Below are positions 8,456 through 16,856 of a stretch of DNA of 25,463 bases, one piece after another. The position numbers and the translations under genes are program-made. The notes beneath the pieces were generated by a model. It saw only the letters and a program-made list of their open reading frames with translations, was not told the DNA's origin and made no database searches. The number at the start of each line of letters is the position of its first letter. Within the stretch, counting starts at the first letter, position 1. This DNA is from an uncultured Archangium sp. (GTDB taxonomy: Bacteria; Myxococcota; Myxococcia; Myxococcales; Myxococcaceae). The stretch spans positions 1 to 25,463 of the forward strand of contig CAMLFP010000031.1 in assembly GCA_946479335.1 (NCBI GenBank), written 5' to 3'.

Positions 8456-9631
8456 ATGAATGAGCGTCGACCTTCCTACGATCCACTCCTGCTCGCCGCC
8501 GTGCTCGGCCTCGTCGGCTTCGGGCTGGTGATGGTCTACAGCGCGTCGGCCATCACCGCGCAGGACAAGCTCGGTGACTCGTTCTACTTCTTGAAGCGTC
8601 AGGCGACGGCGGCGGGCATCGGCCTGCTGGCGATGGCGGTGGCGATGAAGCTCGGCTACCGGCGCATGGCGCGGCTCGCGTACCCGCTGCTGATCATCAC
8701 CGTGCTGTTGTTGATCGCGGTGCTCATCCCCGGTCTGGGGACGGCCGCGGGCGGCGCGAAGCGGTGGCTGCGCGTGCCCGGCATCTCGCTGCAGCCGGCG
8801 GAGATCGCCAAGGTCTCGTGGGTCATCTACCTCGCGTACTCGCTGGCGAAGAAGCGCGAGAAGGTGAAGAGCTTCTCCATCGGCTTCGTGCCGCACCTCG
8901 GGCTCGCGGGCCTGCTGGTGGTGCTGTGCATGCTGGAGCCCGACTTCGGCTCGTCGGTGGCGCTGCTGTTCCTCATGTTCGTGATGCTCTTCGCGGCGGG
9001 CGCGAAGCTCTCGTACATCCTCGGCATGGTGCTGGCCGCGATCCCCTTCGCGTACGTGGCCATCGCGTCGTCGCCGTACCGCATGAAGCGCATCACCGCG
9101 TTCCTCGACCCGTGGGCCAACCGCCAGGGCTCGGGCTACCAGGTGGCGGAGTCGCTGATGTCGATCGGCTCGGGTGGGCTCACCGGGCTCGGTCTCGGCG
9201 ACGGGCGGCAGAAGTTGTTCTTTCTCCCCGAGGCGCACACCGACTTCATCTTCGCCATCATCGGCGAGGAGCTCGGGCTGCTCGGCGTGGCGTTCCTCAT
9301 CTCGCTCTACGCCATCGTCATCTGGCGCGGGCTGCGCGCGGCGCTCAACGCGACCGAGGCGTTCGGCACGTACCTCGGCCTGGGCATCGTCTCGCTCGTC
9401 GCGTTCCAGGCGTGCGTGAACATGGCGGTGGCGATGGGCGTGGTGCCGACCAAGGGGCTCACGCTGCCGTTCATCTCCTACGGCGGCAGCTCGCTCATCA
9501 TGTTGATGGGCGCGGCGGGCCTGCTGCTCTCGATCTCCGCGACCGCTGAGAACGGCGCCCGCAAGCGCGCGCCCGTCAGCCGCACGCGCAACGTGGCGAT
9601 GCCCTCCGGTGGAGGCCTCGAGCCCGCGTGA
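8456..9631 (+). CDS. ftsW: Septal peptidoglycan polymerase FtsW (SEDS family)
   Basis: SEDS-family glycosyltransferase that polymerises lipid II at the septum together with FtsI. It has 391 residues with about ten transmembrane segments. Family motifs are KRWLRVPGISLQPAEIAK (102-119), EPDFGS (161-166), LPEAHTDFIFAIIGEELG (257-274, whose Asp263 corresponds to the catalytic Asp of SEDS proteins) and LTLPFISYGGSSL (335-347). The last loops and the polar C-terminal tail (about 364-391) are cytoplasmic. The position inside the dcw cluster, between murD and murG, indicates FtsW rather than RodA. The ATG is 9 nt after murD; no strong Shine-Dalgarno is seen. The stop overlaps murG (GTGA). Confidence 0.96.
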   Translation: MNERRPSYDPLLLAAVLGLVGFGLVMVYSASAITAQDKLGDSFYFLKRQATAAGIGLLAMAVAMKLGYRRMARLAYPLLIITVLLLIAVLIPGLGTAAGGAKRWLRVPGISLQPAEIAKVSWVIYLAYSLAKKREKVKSFSIGFVPHLGLAGLLVVLCMLEPDFGSSVALLFLMFVMLFAAGAKLSYILGMVLAAIPFAYVAIASSPYRMKRITAFLDPWANRQGSGYQVAESLMSIGSGGLTGLGLGDGRQKLFFLPEAHTDFIFAIIGEELGLLGVAFLISLYAIVIWRGLRAALNATEAFGTYLGLGIVSLVAFQACVNMAVAMGVVPTKGLTLPFISYGGSSLIMLMGAAGLLLSISATAENGARKRAPVSRTRNVAMPSGGGLEPA

Positions 9632-10779
9632 GAGTGTTGATCGCCGGCGGAGGTACGGGGGGCCACCTGTTCCCGGGCATCGCGCTCGCGGAGGAGGTGG
9701 TGACGCGTCACCCGAAGAACGACGTGGTGTTCATCGGCACCGACCGTGGCCTCGAGGCGCGCGTGGTGCCGCAGAACGGCTTCGTCTTCGAGCCCATCAA
9801 GAGCCGCGGCTTGAAGGGCATGGGCCTCGTCAAGCTGCTGCTGGGCCTGCTCATGCTGCCGCTGAGCTTCTTCTCGGCGATCTCGCTGCTGCGCAAATAC
9901 CGGCCTGACGTGGTGGTGGGCGTCGGCGGCTATTCGTCGGGCCCGGTGGTGTTGATGGCGTGGCTGCTGCGCATCCCCACGGGCATCCAGGAGCAGAACG
10001 CGCTCCCCGGCTTCACCAACAAGGTGCTGGGCAAGTTCGTCGACGCGGTGTTCCTCTCGTTCGATGAGGCGAAGGCGTTCTTCCCATCCAAGCGCTGCCA
10101 CGTGCTGGGGAACCCCATCCGCCGCGGGCTGCTGGAGAATTTCCTCCGGCCCAGCGTCGCGCACGAGCAGTTCACCATTCTCATCTTCGGCGGCTCGCTG
10201 GGCGCGAAGGGCCTCAACGCGCGCGTGCTCGACGCGCTGCCGTTCCTCGACGACCTGAAGGGGAAGATTCGCGTCATCCACCAGACGGGGAAGAACGATC
10301 TCGAGCTGGTGAAGCAGGGCTACGCCGCGCGGCAGTTCCCCGCCGACGTGCGCGAGTTCATCGACGACATGGCCGGCGCGTACCTCGGCGCGGATCTCGT
10401 GGTGTGCCGAGCGGGCGCGACGACGCTGGCGGAGCTGACCGTCTGCAAGAAGGCGTCGATCCTCGTGCCGTTCCCCTTCGCGACCGATGATCATCAGGCG
10501 GTCAACGCGCAGTCGCTGGTCGACGCGGGCGCGGCGCTGATGTTCCGCGAACAGAACCTCACCGGTGAATCGCTGGCGAAGACCATCCGCGAGCTGAAGG
10601 ACGCTCCCGACCGCCTCACGAAGATGGAGAAGGCCGCCGGCGCGATCGGCCGCCCCGAGGCCGCGCGGGAGATCGCCGACGTGTTGCAGCAGCTGTGCCT
10701 CGAGAAGTGGGGCGCGCTCACCGGACAGAAACGCCAGGGCGAACCACTGCGCCCGAGGCCGCAGGAGAAGTCGTCATGA
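9628..10779 (+). CDS. murG: UDP-GlcNAc:lipid I N-acetylglucosaminyltransferase MurG
   Basis: Peripheral inner-membrane glycosyltransferase (GT28) that adds GlcNAc to lipid I to give lipid II. It has 383 residues with the N-terminal glycine loop [10 protein letters not shown] (7-16), GVGGYSSGP (98-106), QEQNALPG (121-128), IFGGSLGAK (186-194), HQTG (218-221), [10 protein letters not shown] (261-270) and [10 protein letters not shown] (281-290) for UDP-GlcNAc binding. A hydrophobic patch (about 68-87) would contact the membrane. The start is a GTG overlapping the ftsW stop by 4 nt, with GGAGG at 9611-9615. The charged tail (about 365-383) lies past the conserved fold. Confidence 0.97.
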   Translation: MRVLIAGGGTGGHLFPGIALAEEVVTRHPKNDVVFIGTDRGLEARVVPQNGFVFEPIKSRGLKGMGLVKLLLGLLMLPLSFFSAISLLRKYRPDVVVGVGGYSSGPVVLMAWLLRIPTGIQEQNALPGFTNKVLGKFVDAVFLSFDEAKAFFPSKRCHVLGNPIRRGLLENFLRPSVAHEQFTILIFGGSLGAKGLNARVLDALPFLDDLKGKIRVIHQTGKNDLELVKQGYAARQFPADVREFIDDMAGAYLGADLVVCRAGATTLAELTVCKKASILVPFPFATDDHQAVNAQSLVDAGAALMFREQNLTGESLAKTIRELKDAPDRLTKMEKAAGAIGRPEAAREIADVLQQLCLEKWGALTGQKRQGEPLRPRPQEKSS

Positions 10780-12170
10780 TCGGCAGCCGCTTCAAGAACC
10801 GCCACGCCGCGCGCGTGCACTTCGTCGGCATCGGCGGCATCGGCATGTCGGGCATCGCCGAGGTGCTGGTGAACCTCGGGTACTCGGTCAGCGGCTCCGA
10901 CCTGAAGGAGTCGGACGTCACCCGCCGCCTCGCGTCGCTGGGCGCGAAGATCGCCACCGGGCACCGCGAGGAGAACGTCACCGACGTCGACGTGGTCGTC
11001 ATCTCGTCGGCGGTGAAGAAGGACAACCCGGAGGTCGTCGCCGCGAGACGGAAAAAGATTCCGGTTATTCCGCGCGCGGAGATGTTGGCCGAGTTGATGC
11101 GTCTCAAGTACGCGGTGGCCATCGCCGGCTCGCACGGGAAGACCACCACCACCTCGATGGTCGCCACCGTGTTGAACGCCGCGGGGCTCGACCCGACGGC
11201 CGTGGTGGGCGGCAAGGTGAACGTGCTCGGCAGCAACGCCAAGCTGGGCAAGAGCGAGCTGATGGTGGTGGAGGCCGACGAGAGCGACGGCTCGTTCCTG
11301 CACCTCCACCCGAGCATCGCGGTCGTCACCAACATCGACCCCGAGCACATGGACCACTACCAGACGCTCGACGCGCTCAAGGGCGCCTTCGTCGAGTTCT
11401 GCAACCGGGTGCCGTTCTACGGGCTCAACGTGCTGTGCCTCGATCACCCCAACGTGCAGGCGCTGCTGCCGCACATCGAGAAGCGCTTCGTCACCTACGG
11501 CAGCTCGCACGCGGCGGACTACCGGCTCGAAGGCGTCACGCTCGACGGCTTCAAGACGCGCTTCCGCGCGTTCCGCCGCGATGAAGACCTCGGCGAGTTC
11601 ACGGTGCAGATGGTCGGCGCGCACAACGCGATGAACGCGCTGGCTGTCATCGCCATCGCTGATGAGCTCGACATTCCGCTCGCGACCGTGCGCTCCGCCC
11701 TCGAGGGGTTCGGCGGTGTGCAGCGCCGCTTCACGGTGCGCGGCGAAGCGAAGGGCGTCACCGTGGTCGACGACTACGGCCACCACCCGGCGGAGGTCCG
11801 CGCCACGCTCGCCGGTGCGCGCAAGGCGTTCGGCCGTCGCGTCATCGTCGCGTTCCAGCCGCACCGGTACACGCGCACGCACGATCTGTTCGAAGACTTC
11901 TGCAGCGCGTTCAACGACGCCGACGTGGTGTTCCTCACCAACATCTACGCGGCGGGGGAAGATCCGATCCCCGGCGTCTCCTCGGAGAAGCTGGCCGAAG
12001 CAGTGCGCGCGCACGGGCACCCCGACGTGCACTTCGTCGGCAAGCGCACGGATCTGGTGCAGGCGATCTCCGCGCGGCTGCAGCCCGGCGACATCGTGCT
12101 GACGCTCGGCGCGGGCGACATCACGCAGACCGGCCCGGAGCTGCTCGCTTCGCTCGGAGCGACGCCGTGA
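10776..12170 (+). CDS. murC: UDP-MurNAc:L-alanine ligase MurC
   Basis: First amino-acid ligase of the pathway, joining L-Ala to UDP-MurNAc. It has 464 residues with N-terminal [12 protein letters not shown] (18-29), P-loop [12 protein letters not shown] (117-128), [10 protein letters not shown] (166-175), [10 protein letters not shown] (186-195), DDYGHHP (332-338), QPHRYTRT (361-368) and LGAGDI (444-449), a set specific to MurC. The start is the ATG at 10776, overlapping the murG stop (ATGA) with AGGAG at 10763-10767. An upstream in-frame extension to 10695 lies inside murG. This is the last gene of the tightly packed part of the cluster; 160 nt separate it from murB. Confidence 0.97.
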   Translation: MIGSRFKNRHAARVHFVGIGGIGMSGIAEVLVNLGYSVSGSDLKESDVTRRLASLGAKIATGHREENVTDVDVVVISSAVKKDNPEVVAARRKKIPVIPRAEMLAELMRLKYAVAIAGSHGKTTTTSMVATVLNAAGLDPTAVVGGKVNVLGSNAKLGKSELMVVEADESDGSFLHLHPSIAVVTNIDPEHMDHYQTLDALKGAFVEFCNRVPFYGLNVLCLDHPNVQALLPHIEKRFVTYGSSHAADYRLEGVTLDGFKTRFRAFRRDEDLGEFTVQMVGAHNAMNALAVIAIADELDIPLATVRSALEGFGGVQRRFTVRGEAKGVTVVDDYGHHPAEVRATLAGARKAFGRRVIVAFQPHRYTRTHDLFEDFCSAFNDADVVFLTNIYAAGEDPIPGVSSEKLAEAVRAHGHPDVHFVGKRTDLVQAISARLQPGDIVLTLGAGDITQTGPELLASLGATP

Positions 12171-12192
12171 ACGGCAATGGCACCAGAACTCC

Positions 12193-12310
12193 CCCTCTCC
12201 CGTTCACGGGAGAGGGTCGGGGTGAGGGCCGCGCGCAGCGAGGCTTTCGTCAGATTTCAGGTCGACACGTTCGACCCTCACCCCAACCCTCTCCCGCGGG
12301 CGGGAGAGGG
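12193..12310. repeat. Inverted pair of REP-like palindromes (REPIN/BIME-like unit)
   Basis: Two near-identical units face each other in the murC-murB gap. Unit 1 is the perfect stem CCCTCTCCCG/CGGGAGAGGG (12193-12202 with 12207-12216, loop TTCA), followed by GGGGTGAGGG (12219-12228). Unit 2 mirrors it: CCCTCACCCC (12275-12284), then the same stem (12287-12296 with 12301-12310, loop CGGG). About 46 nt of unlike sequence lies between. This CCCTCTCCC/GGGGTGAGGG palindrome type is widespread between genes of GC-rich proteobacteria. No T run follows either stem, so a Rho-independent terminator is not indicated. Confidence 0.85.
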
Positions 12311-12330
12311 GGTTGCCCCCGGCTTTCCCC

Positions 12331-13227
12331 ATGAACTTCCTCACCGACTCAGAGCTCACGCGCAACGCGCCGCTCGCGCCGTGGACCAGCGTGCGCGTCG
12401 GCGGCAACGCCGAAGCGCTCGTACGCCCTGCGTCGGCCGATTCTCTGGTGAAGGTGCTCGCGTTCGCACGCGCTGAAGGCCTCCCCGTCACCATCCTCGG
12501 CGGAGGCGCGAACACGCTCGTCGGAGACCTCGGCGTGAAGGGCATCACGCTCAAGCTGAACAACGACTACTTCCCCGAAGAGATCGCCGACACGCAGGTC
12601 ACCGTGAACGCGGGCTCCGCCATCTCGCGCATCGTCACGCTGATGACCAAGAACCAGCTGGTCGGCGCGGAGTTCCTCGCCGGTATCCCCGGCACGCTGG
12701 GCGGCGCGACCGCGATGAACGCCGGCACCAAGAACGGCGAGTGCATGACGGTAGTCGACGCCGTCGAGCTCGCGACCGCCGACGGCCTCGGCTGGGTGAG
12801 TGGCCTTACGTACCGCTACCGGCACACCGATCTCCCGAAGGGCGCCGTGGTCACGCGCATCCGCTTCAACCTCCGTCGCGGCGACCTGGCGGAGTCGAAG
12901 GCGAAGATGGACGCCGACATCGGCTACCGGAAGCGCACGCAGCCGCTCTCGCAGCCCAACTTCGGCTCGGTCTTCACGAACCCGCCCGGGAATTTCGCGG
13001 GCGCGCTCATCGAGCAGGTGAACCTCAGGGGGCACCGCATCGGCAACGCGCAGATCTCCACGGTGCACGCGAATTGGATCGTGAACCTCGGCGGCGCGAG
13101 AGCGGCGGACGTCACCGCGCTGATGCACGAGGCGCAGCGTCGGGTTTCCGAGGCCACCGGCGTCACGTTGACGCCCGAAGTGAAGTGGGTCGGCGAGTTC
13201 GCGCCCGACTCGGCGGCGGGCGGCTGA
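12331..13227 (+). CDS. murB: UDP-N-acetylenolpyruvoylglucosamine reductase MurB (short, type II)
   Basis: FAD- and NADPH-dependent reductase that completes UDP-MurNAc. It has 298 residues with FAD-binding VGGNAEALVRP (23-33), LGGGANTLV (56-64), GIPGTLGGATAMNAG (118-132), YRYRHTDL (161-168), GSVFTNPPG (212-220, whose Ser213 is the likely proton donor), HANWIVNLGG (246-255) and the C-terminal LTPEVKWVG (280-288, catalytic Glu283). Its length and HANxIVN block fit type II MurB. The ATG at 12331 lacks a clear Shine-Dalgarno; a TTG at 12313, just after the purine run ending the repeat, would add six residues. The start is therefore uncertain, the identity is not. Confidence 0.94.
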   Translation: MNFLTDSELTRNAPLAPWTSVRVGGNAEALVRPASADSLVKVLAFARAEGLPVTILGGGANTLVGDLGVKGITLKLNNDYFPEEIADTQVTVNAGSAISRIVTLMTKNQLVGAEFLAGIPGTLGGATAMNAGTKNGECMTVVDAVELATADGLGWVSGLTYRYRHTDLPKGAVVTRIRFNLRRGDLAESKAKMDADIGYRKRTQPLSQPNFGSVFTNPPGNFAGALIEQVNLRGHRIGNAQISTVHANWIVNLGGARAADVTALMHEAQRRVSEATGVTLTPEVKWVGEFAPDSAAGG

Positions 13228-13228
13228 G

Positions 13229-13300
13229 CGCTACAGCCACATATCTGTGGCCAAAAAATTGCGGGGTCGGTGATCCCGCCTGACGATTGGAAAAGAAGGG
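13229..13300 (+). promoter_or_regulatory. Putative cis-element upstream of ftsQ (copy 1 of a motif also found before ftsZ)
   Basis: The murB-ftsQ gap starts with CGCTACAGCCACATATCTG (13229-13247), matching 18 of 19 positions at 15431-15449 before ftsZ. An A-rich linker and TTGCGGG (13259-13265) follow. It can fold as a hairpin GCCACA/TGTGGC (13236-13241 with 13246-13251), then a second stem GCGGG/CCCGC (13261-13265 with 13275-13279). It may act as an RNA leader structure, or as a promoter with A-rich upstream DNA and a TTGCGG -35-like box. Function is unknown; only the duplication is directly seen. Confidence 0.5.
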
Positions 13301-13306
13301 GTTCTT

Positions 13307-14134
13307 TTGTTCCGCACGAAGCGCAACCGGCGCCGAGCCGACATCGCGAAGAAGACCGGCGAGGTCACCGCCGTGGCGAAGAGCCATGGCCCGGTGGTGC
13401 TCAAGGTCTTCGCGTTGCTCGCCGCGTCGGCGCTGATCTTCGTCGGTGCCATCGAGGGCCTCACCTGGGCGCGCACCACGCCGTACTTCGGGCTCCAGCA
13501 CGTGAAGGTCGCGGGCCAGGAGAACGCCACCGACGTCGAACTCGCGCGGCTGGCGGGCATCGCGCTGGGCCAGAACCTCTGGGCGATGGACACCCGGGCC
13601 ATGGAGCGTTCGCTCTCCACGCACCCGTGGGTGAAGTCGGTGCGCGTGACGCGGCACTTCCCCTCGTCGCTCACCATCGAGGTCGAGGAGCACCGCGCCG
13701 TGGCGATGCTGTCCATCGGCGATCTCTATCTGGTGAATGAAGAGTCGGAGCCCTTCAAGCGCGTGAAGGCGGGCGACGCGTTCGACCTCCCGCTCATCAC
13801 CGGCATCGACCGCGAGGCGTTCACCGAGCGCCGTGAGCACGCGCTGGCCCGCGTGGGCGACGCCATCGCGCTCATCGACGCGTACGCCGCCGAGCCCGCG
13901 CTCAAGAAACAGCCGTTGTCTGAAGTGCACCTGCACCCCGAGGGCATCACCGGGGTCACCTGCACCGGAGAAGAGATCGAGTTCGGGGAAGGAGACGTGC
14001 CCGCCAAGCTGGCCCGCCTCGCCCGCGTGCGGAAGGAGCTGAAAGAGCGCTCCCTCGTGGCCGAGGTCATCCACCTCGACAACCGCGCGCGGCCTTCCCG
14101 CATCGCAGTGCAGCTCTCAAACAGAAAGCCCTGA
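13307..14134 (+). CDS. ftsQ: Cell division protein FtsQ (POTRA domain)
   Basis: Bitopic divisome scaffold that binds FtsB/FtsL and links early and late division proteins. It has 275 residues with a basic cytoplasmic tail (1-30, rich in Arg/Lys), one transmembrane segment (about 31-52), a POTRA domain (about 61-128: LQHVKVAGQENATDVELARL ... HPWVKSVRVTRHFPSSLTIEV) and the FtsQ C-terminal domain (about 130-270). The start is a TTG: AAGGGG at 13296-13301 is ideally placed 5 nt upstream and no in-frame ATG precedes the transmembrane helix. FtsQ is weakly conserved, but the domain order and ftsA-ftsZ neighbours make this secure. Confidence 0.93.
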   Translation: MFRTKRNRRRADIAKKTGEVTAVAKSHGPVVLKVFALLAASALIFVGAIEGLTWARTTPYFGLQHVKVAGQENATDVELARLAGIALGQNLWAMDTRAMERSLSTHPWVKSVRVTRHFPSSLTIEVEEHRAVAMLSIGDLYLVNEESEPFKRVKAGDAFDLPLITGIDREAFTERREHALARVGDAIALIDAYAAEPALKKQPLSEVHLHPEGITGVTCTGEEIEFGEGDVPAKLARLARVRKELKERSLVAEVIHLDNRARPSRIAVQLSNRKP

Positions 14135-14182
14135 AAAGGGCCCACCAACACCACTCACCTCGAAAGAGGGGAGGGAGACACC

Positions 14183-15415
14183 ATGGCAAGCAAGAAGGAA
14201 GGGGAAATCATCGTCGGGCTGGACATCGGCACGACGAAGATCTGCGCCATCGTCGGAGAACTCACGGACGAGGGCATCGACATCATCGGCATCGGCTCGC
14301 ACCCGTCGAAGGGGCTGCGCAAGGGCGTGGTGAACAACATCGAGTCGACCGTGAGCTCCATTCAGCGCGCCATCGACGAAGCCGAGGCGATGGCCGGCAC
14401 CGAGATCACCCACGTGTACACGGGCATCGCCGGCGGCCACATCAAGAGCTTCGGCGGCCGCGGCGTGGTGGCGCTCAAGGACCGCGAGGTTCGCGAGGCC
14501 GACATCGCGCGCGTCATCGAGCAGACCAAGACGGTCAACATCCCCGTGGACCGCGAGGTCATCCACGTGCTGCCGCAGGAGTTCATCGTCGACGACCAGG
14601 GCGGCATCCGCGAGCCGCTGGGCATGACCGGCGCGCGCCTTGAGGCCAAGGTGCACATCGTCACCGGCGCGGTCACCGGCGCGCAGAACATCATCAAGTG
14701 CGCGAACCGCGCGGGCCTCAACGTCTCCGACATCGTGCTGCAGCCGCTCGCCTCGAGCGACGCGGTACTCACCGAAGAAGAGAAGGACCTCGGCGTGTGC
14801 CTGGTCGACATCGGCGGCGGCACCACCGACATCGCCATCTTCCAGAACGGCGCCATCGTGCACACCGCGGTCATCGCGCTGGGCGGCAACAACCTCACCA
14901 ACGACATCGCGATGGGCCTGCGCACGCCGATGGAGGCCGCGGAGAAGCTCAAGCAGAAGCACGGCTGCGCGCTGACCTCGATGGTCGACAAGAGCGAGAT
15001 GATCGAGGTGCCCTCGGTCGGCCAGCGCGAGTCGCGCAGCATGGGCCGCACGATTCTCGCGGAGATCCTCGAGCCGCGCGTGGAGGAGATCTTCCAGCTG
15101 GTGCACCACGAGATCGAGCGCAATGGCTTCTCTGAACTGCTGACCTCGGGCGTGGTCATCACCGGCGGCTCCACGCTGCTGCCCGGGATGACCGAGCTCG
15201 CCGAAGAGGTGATGGGCGTGCCCGTGCGCCGCGGCGTGCCGCACGGCATCGGCGGCCTGGTCGACGTGGTGAAGAGCCCGGTCTACGCGACGGGCGTGGG
15301 CCTGGTGGTCTACGGCGCGCGCCACCTCGACCGCAGCATGTTCCGCATCCGCGAGGAGAACGTGTTCAAGAAGGTGAAGCGCCGCATGTCGGAGTGGTTG
15401 CAGGAAGTCTTCTGA
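14183..15415 (+). CDS. ftsA: Cell division protein FtsA (actin-like membrane tether of FtsZ)
   Basis: Actin-fold ATPase that anchors FtsZ filaments to the membrane and recruits later divisome proteins. It has 410 residues with phosphate-1 motif DIGTTKI (14-20), the FtsA-specific 1C subdomain (about 85-165), phosphate-2 motif DIGGGTTD (209-216), GGN (234-236) and adenosine motif GGS (328-330). The last residues (about 393-410: VFKKVKRRMSEWLQEVF) form a basic amphipathic helix, the membrane-targeting sequence. The start is strongly supported by GGGGAGGGAG (14168-14177) before the ATG. The 48-nt gap after ftsQ shows nothing else clear. Confidence 0.97.
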   Translation: MASKKEGEIIVGLDIGTTKICAIVGELTDEGIDIIGIGSHPSKGLRKGVVNNIESTVSSIQRAIDEAEAMAGTEITHVYTGIAGGHIKSFGGRGVVALKDREVREADIARVIEQTKTVNIPVDREVIHVLPQEFIVDDQGGIREPLGMTGARLEAKVHIVTGAVTGAQNIIKCANRAGLNVSDIVLQPLASSDAVLTEEEKDLGVCLVDIGGGTTDIAIFQNGAIVHTAVIALGGNNLTNDIAMGLRTPMEAAEKLKQKHGCALTSMVDKSEMIEVPSVGQRESRSMGRTILAEILEPRVEEIFQLVHHEIERNGFSELLTSGVVITGGSTLLPGMTELAEEVMGVPVRRGVPHGIGGLVDVVKSPVYATGVGLVVYGARHLDRSMFRIREENVFKKVKRRMSEWLQEVF

Positions 15416-15430
15416 AGTTCCCCTCCCGGC

Positions 15431-15469
15431 CGCTACAGCCACATAGCTGAAAACTTGCGGGCTCCCGCA
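15431..15469 (+). promoter_or_regulatory. Putative cis-element upstream of ftsZ (copy 2 of the ftsQ-leader motif)
   Basis: The ftsA-ftsZ gap contains CGCTACAGCCACATAGCTG (15431-15449), one mismatch from the block before ftsQ. It is followed by an AAAA linker and TTGCGGG (15455-15461). A short stem CAGC/GCTG (15436-15439 with 15446-15449) and a second stem GCGG/CCGC around 15457-15468 mirror the two-hairpin layout of copy 1, but with different pairing partners. The element lies 41 nt before the ftsZ ATG, which has only a weak Shine-Dalgarno (GAAAGA). A regulatory role is inference. Confidence 0.5.
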
Positions 15470-15510
15470 GCCGGGCCAAGCTCAACCCAACTTTCACGAA
15501 AGACCTTTCC

Positions 15511-16773
15511 ATGGACCAGTTCGAACAGAGCAAGCAGGCAGCGAAGATTCGCGTCGTCGGCGTGGGCGGCGCGGGCTGCAACGCGGTCAACACCATGATC
15601 GCGGCGGGGCTCGACCGCGTCGACTTCATCGCGCTCAACACCGACGTGCAGGCGCTCGCCGCAAATAAAGCGCCGGTGCGCATGCAGATCGGCAAGGAGC
15701 TCACCAAGGGCCTCGGCGCGGGCGCCAACCCGGAGATGGGCCGTCAGGCGGCGCAGGAGTCGCGCGAGGAGATCGCCAAGCTCCTCGAGGGCGCCGACAT
15801 GGTGTTCGTCACCGCCGGCATGGGCGGTGGCACGGGCACGGGCGCGGCGCCGGTGGTGGCCGACATCGCGCGGCAGCTCGGTTGTCTCACCGTGGGCGTG
15901 GTCACCAAGCCCTTCCAGTTCGAGGGCAACAAGCGCCGCAAGCAGGCGGAGCAGGGCCTGCAGGAGCTCAAGGCCGCGGTCGACACGCTCATCACCATCC
16001 CCAATCAGCGGCTGTTGTCGCTCTCCAGCAACTTGCCCCTGAAGGACTCGTTCAAGAAGGCCGACGAGGTGCTGCAGAACGCGGTGCAGGGCATCTCCGA
16101 CCTGATTCAGTACCACGGGTACATCAACGTCGACTTCGCCGACGTGAAGACCATCATGAGCGAGCAGGGCCAGGCGCTGATGGGCACGGGCCGCGCGTCG
16201 GGTGAGAAGCGCGCGCTCAAGGCGATGGAAGAGGCCATCTCGTCGCCGCTGCTCGAAGACGTCAGCATCGACGGCGCGCGCGGGCTGCTCATCAACATCA
16301 CCGCCACGCCCGACATCACGCTGCAGGAGATCAACGAGGCCATCTCGCTGGCCAACGACTCCTGCGACCCCGAGGCGACCATCATCTTCGGCTCGCTGAT
16401 CGACGAGAACGCGGTCGACCAGGTGACCATCACCGTCATCGCCACCGGCTTCGTGTCGCACGAGCACACCGCGCGCCGCGCCTCGCTCGCGGAACACGCG
16501 CGCGTCACCGCGCAGCCGCAGCAGCAGTCGTTCTTGCGCGCCGCGCCGATGCCCGTCGTCACCCCCGCGGTGCCGGTCTCGGTGCAGGCGGAGGTCGCGT
16601 CGCTGGTGCCGGGCAAGTCGCTCGCCCCCGCGCCGCTGCGCTCCTCGGCGTCGGGTGAGCACCGTGTGCCGGTCGCGCCGCGCGTCACCTCGGTGCGCGA
16701 GCCGACGCTCGACGAAGAGCAGTACGACATCCCCACGTTCTTGCGCCGTCAGGGCACCAACGAGCTGCCGTAA
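15511..16773 (+). CDS. ftsZ: Cell division GTPase FtsZ
   Basis: Tubulin homologue that polymerises into the cytokinetic Z ring. It has 420 residues with the GTP-binding GVGGAGCNA (17-25), the tubulin signature GGGTGTG (105-111), the T7 synergy loop [11 protein letters not shown] (206-216) that completes the GTPase site of the adjacent subunit, and a core ending near residue 318. A variable Pro/Ala/Val-rich linker (about 320-398) leads to the conserved C-terminal peptide [11 protein letters not shown] (405-415), which binds FtsA and other tethers. It is the last gene of the cluster, followed after 22 nt by a strong terminator. The start ATG is fixed by alignment to the family N-terminus. Confidence 0.98.
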   Translation: MDQFEQSKQAAKIRVVGVGGAGCNAVNTMIAAGLDRVDFIALNTDVQALAANKAPVRMQIGKELTKGLGAGANPEMGRQAAQESREEIAKLLEGADMVFVTAGMGGGTGTGAAPVVADIARQLGCLTVGVVTKPFQFEGNKRRKQAEQGLQELKAAVDTLITIPNQRLLSLSSNLPLKDSFKKADEVLQNAVQGISDLIQYHGYINVDFADVKTIMSEQGQALMGTGRASGEKRALKAMEEAISSPLLEDVSIDGARGLLINITATPDITLQEINEAISLANDSCDPEATIIFGSLIDENAVDQVTITVIATGFVSHEHTARRASLAEHARVTAQPQQQSFLRAAPMPVVTPAVPVSVQAEVASLVPGKSLAPAPLRSSASGEHRVPVAPRVTSVREPTLDEEQYDIPTFLRRQGTNELP

Positions 16774-16795
16774 CCTTTTCCCTCCCCGGAAACGG

Positions 16796-16840
16796 CAAGG
16801 GCGCCACGGAGAAGTTCTCCGTGACGCCCTTGTTGTTTTT
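16796..16840 (+). terminator. Rho-independent terminator after ftsZ
   Basis: A long stem pairs CAAGGGCG (16796-16803) with CGCCCTTG (16825-16832), then after one mismatch CACGGAGA (16805-16812) with TCTCCGTG (16816-16823), leaving a 3-nt loop. The T-rich tail TTGTTTTT follows (16833-16840 is mostly T). It sits between ftsZ and the convergent lipoprotein gene. A few T residues on the opposite side (minus strand) could give weak termination there too. Confidence 0.92.
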
Positions 16841-16856
16841 CAGCGTGCCGTGGGGT

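Noticed and set aside
5852..9238. Very long minus-strand open frame (about 1128 codons) across mraY, murD and ftsW
   Set aside because: It lies wholly opposite conserved genes, is extremely rich in Arg, His, Ala and Glu without domain character, and results from third-position GC bias.
12193..12216. First palindrome as a Rho-independent terminator of murC
   Set aside because: There is no T run after the stem, and the same unit recurs inverted nearby, fitting a repeat element.
13259..13287. TTGCGG with GACGAT at 17-bp spacing as an ftsQ promoter
   Set aside because: The -10 match is poor and the equivalent position in the ftsZ copy (AAGCTC) does not match; kept only as one hypothesis for the shared motif.
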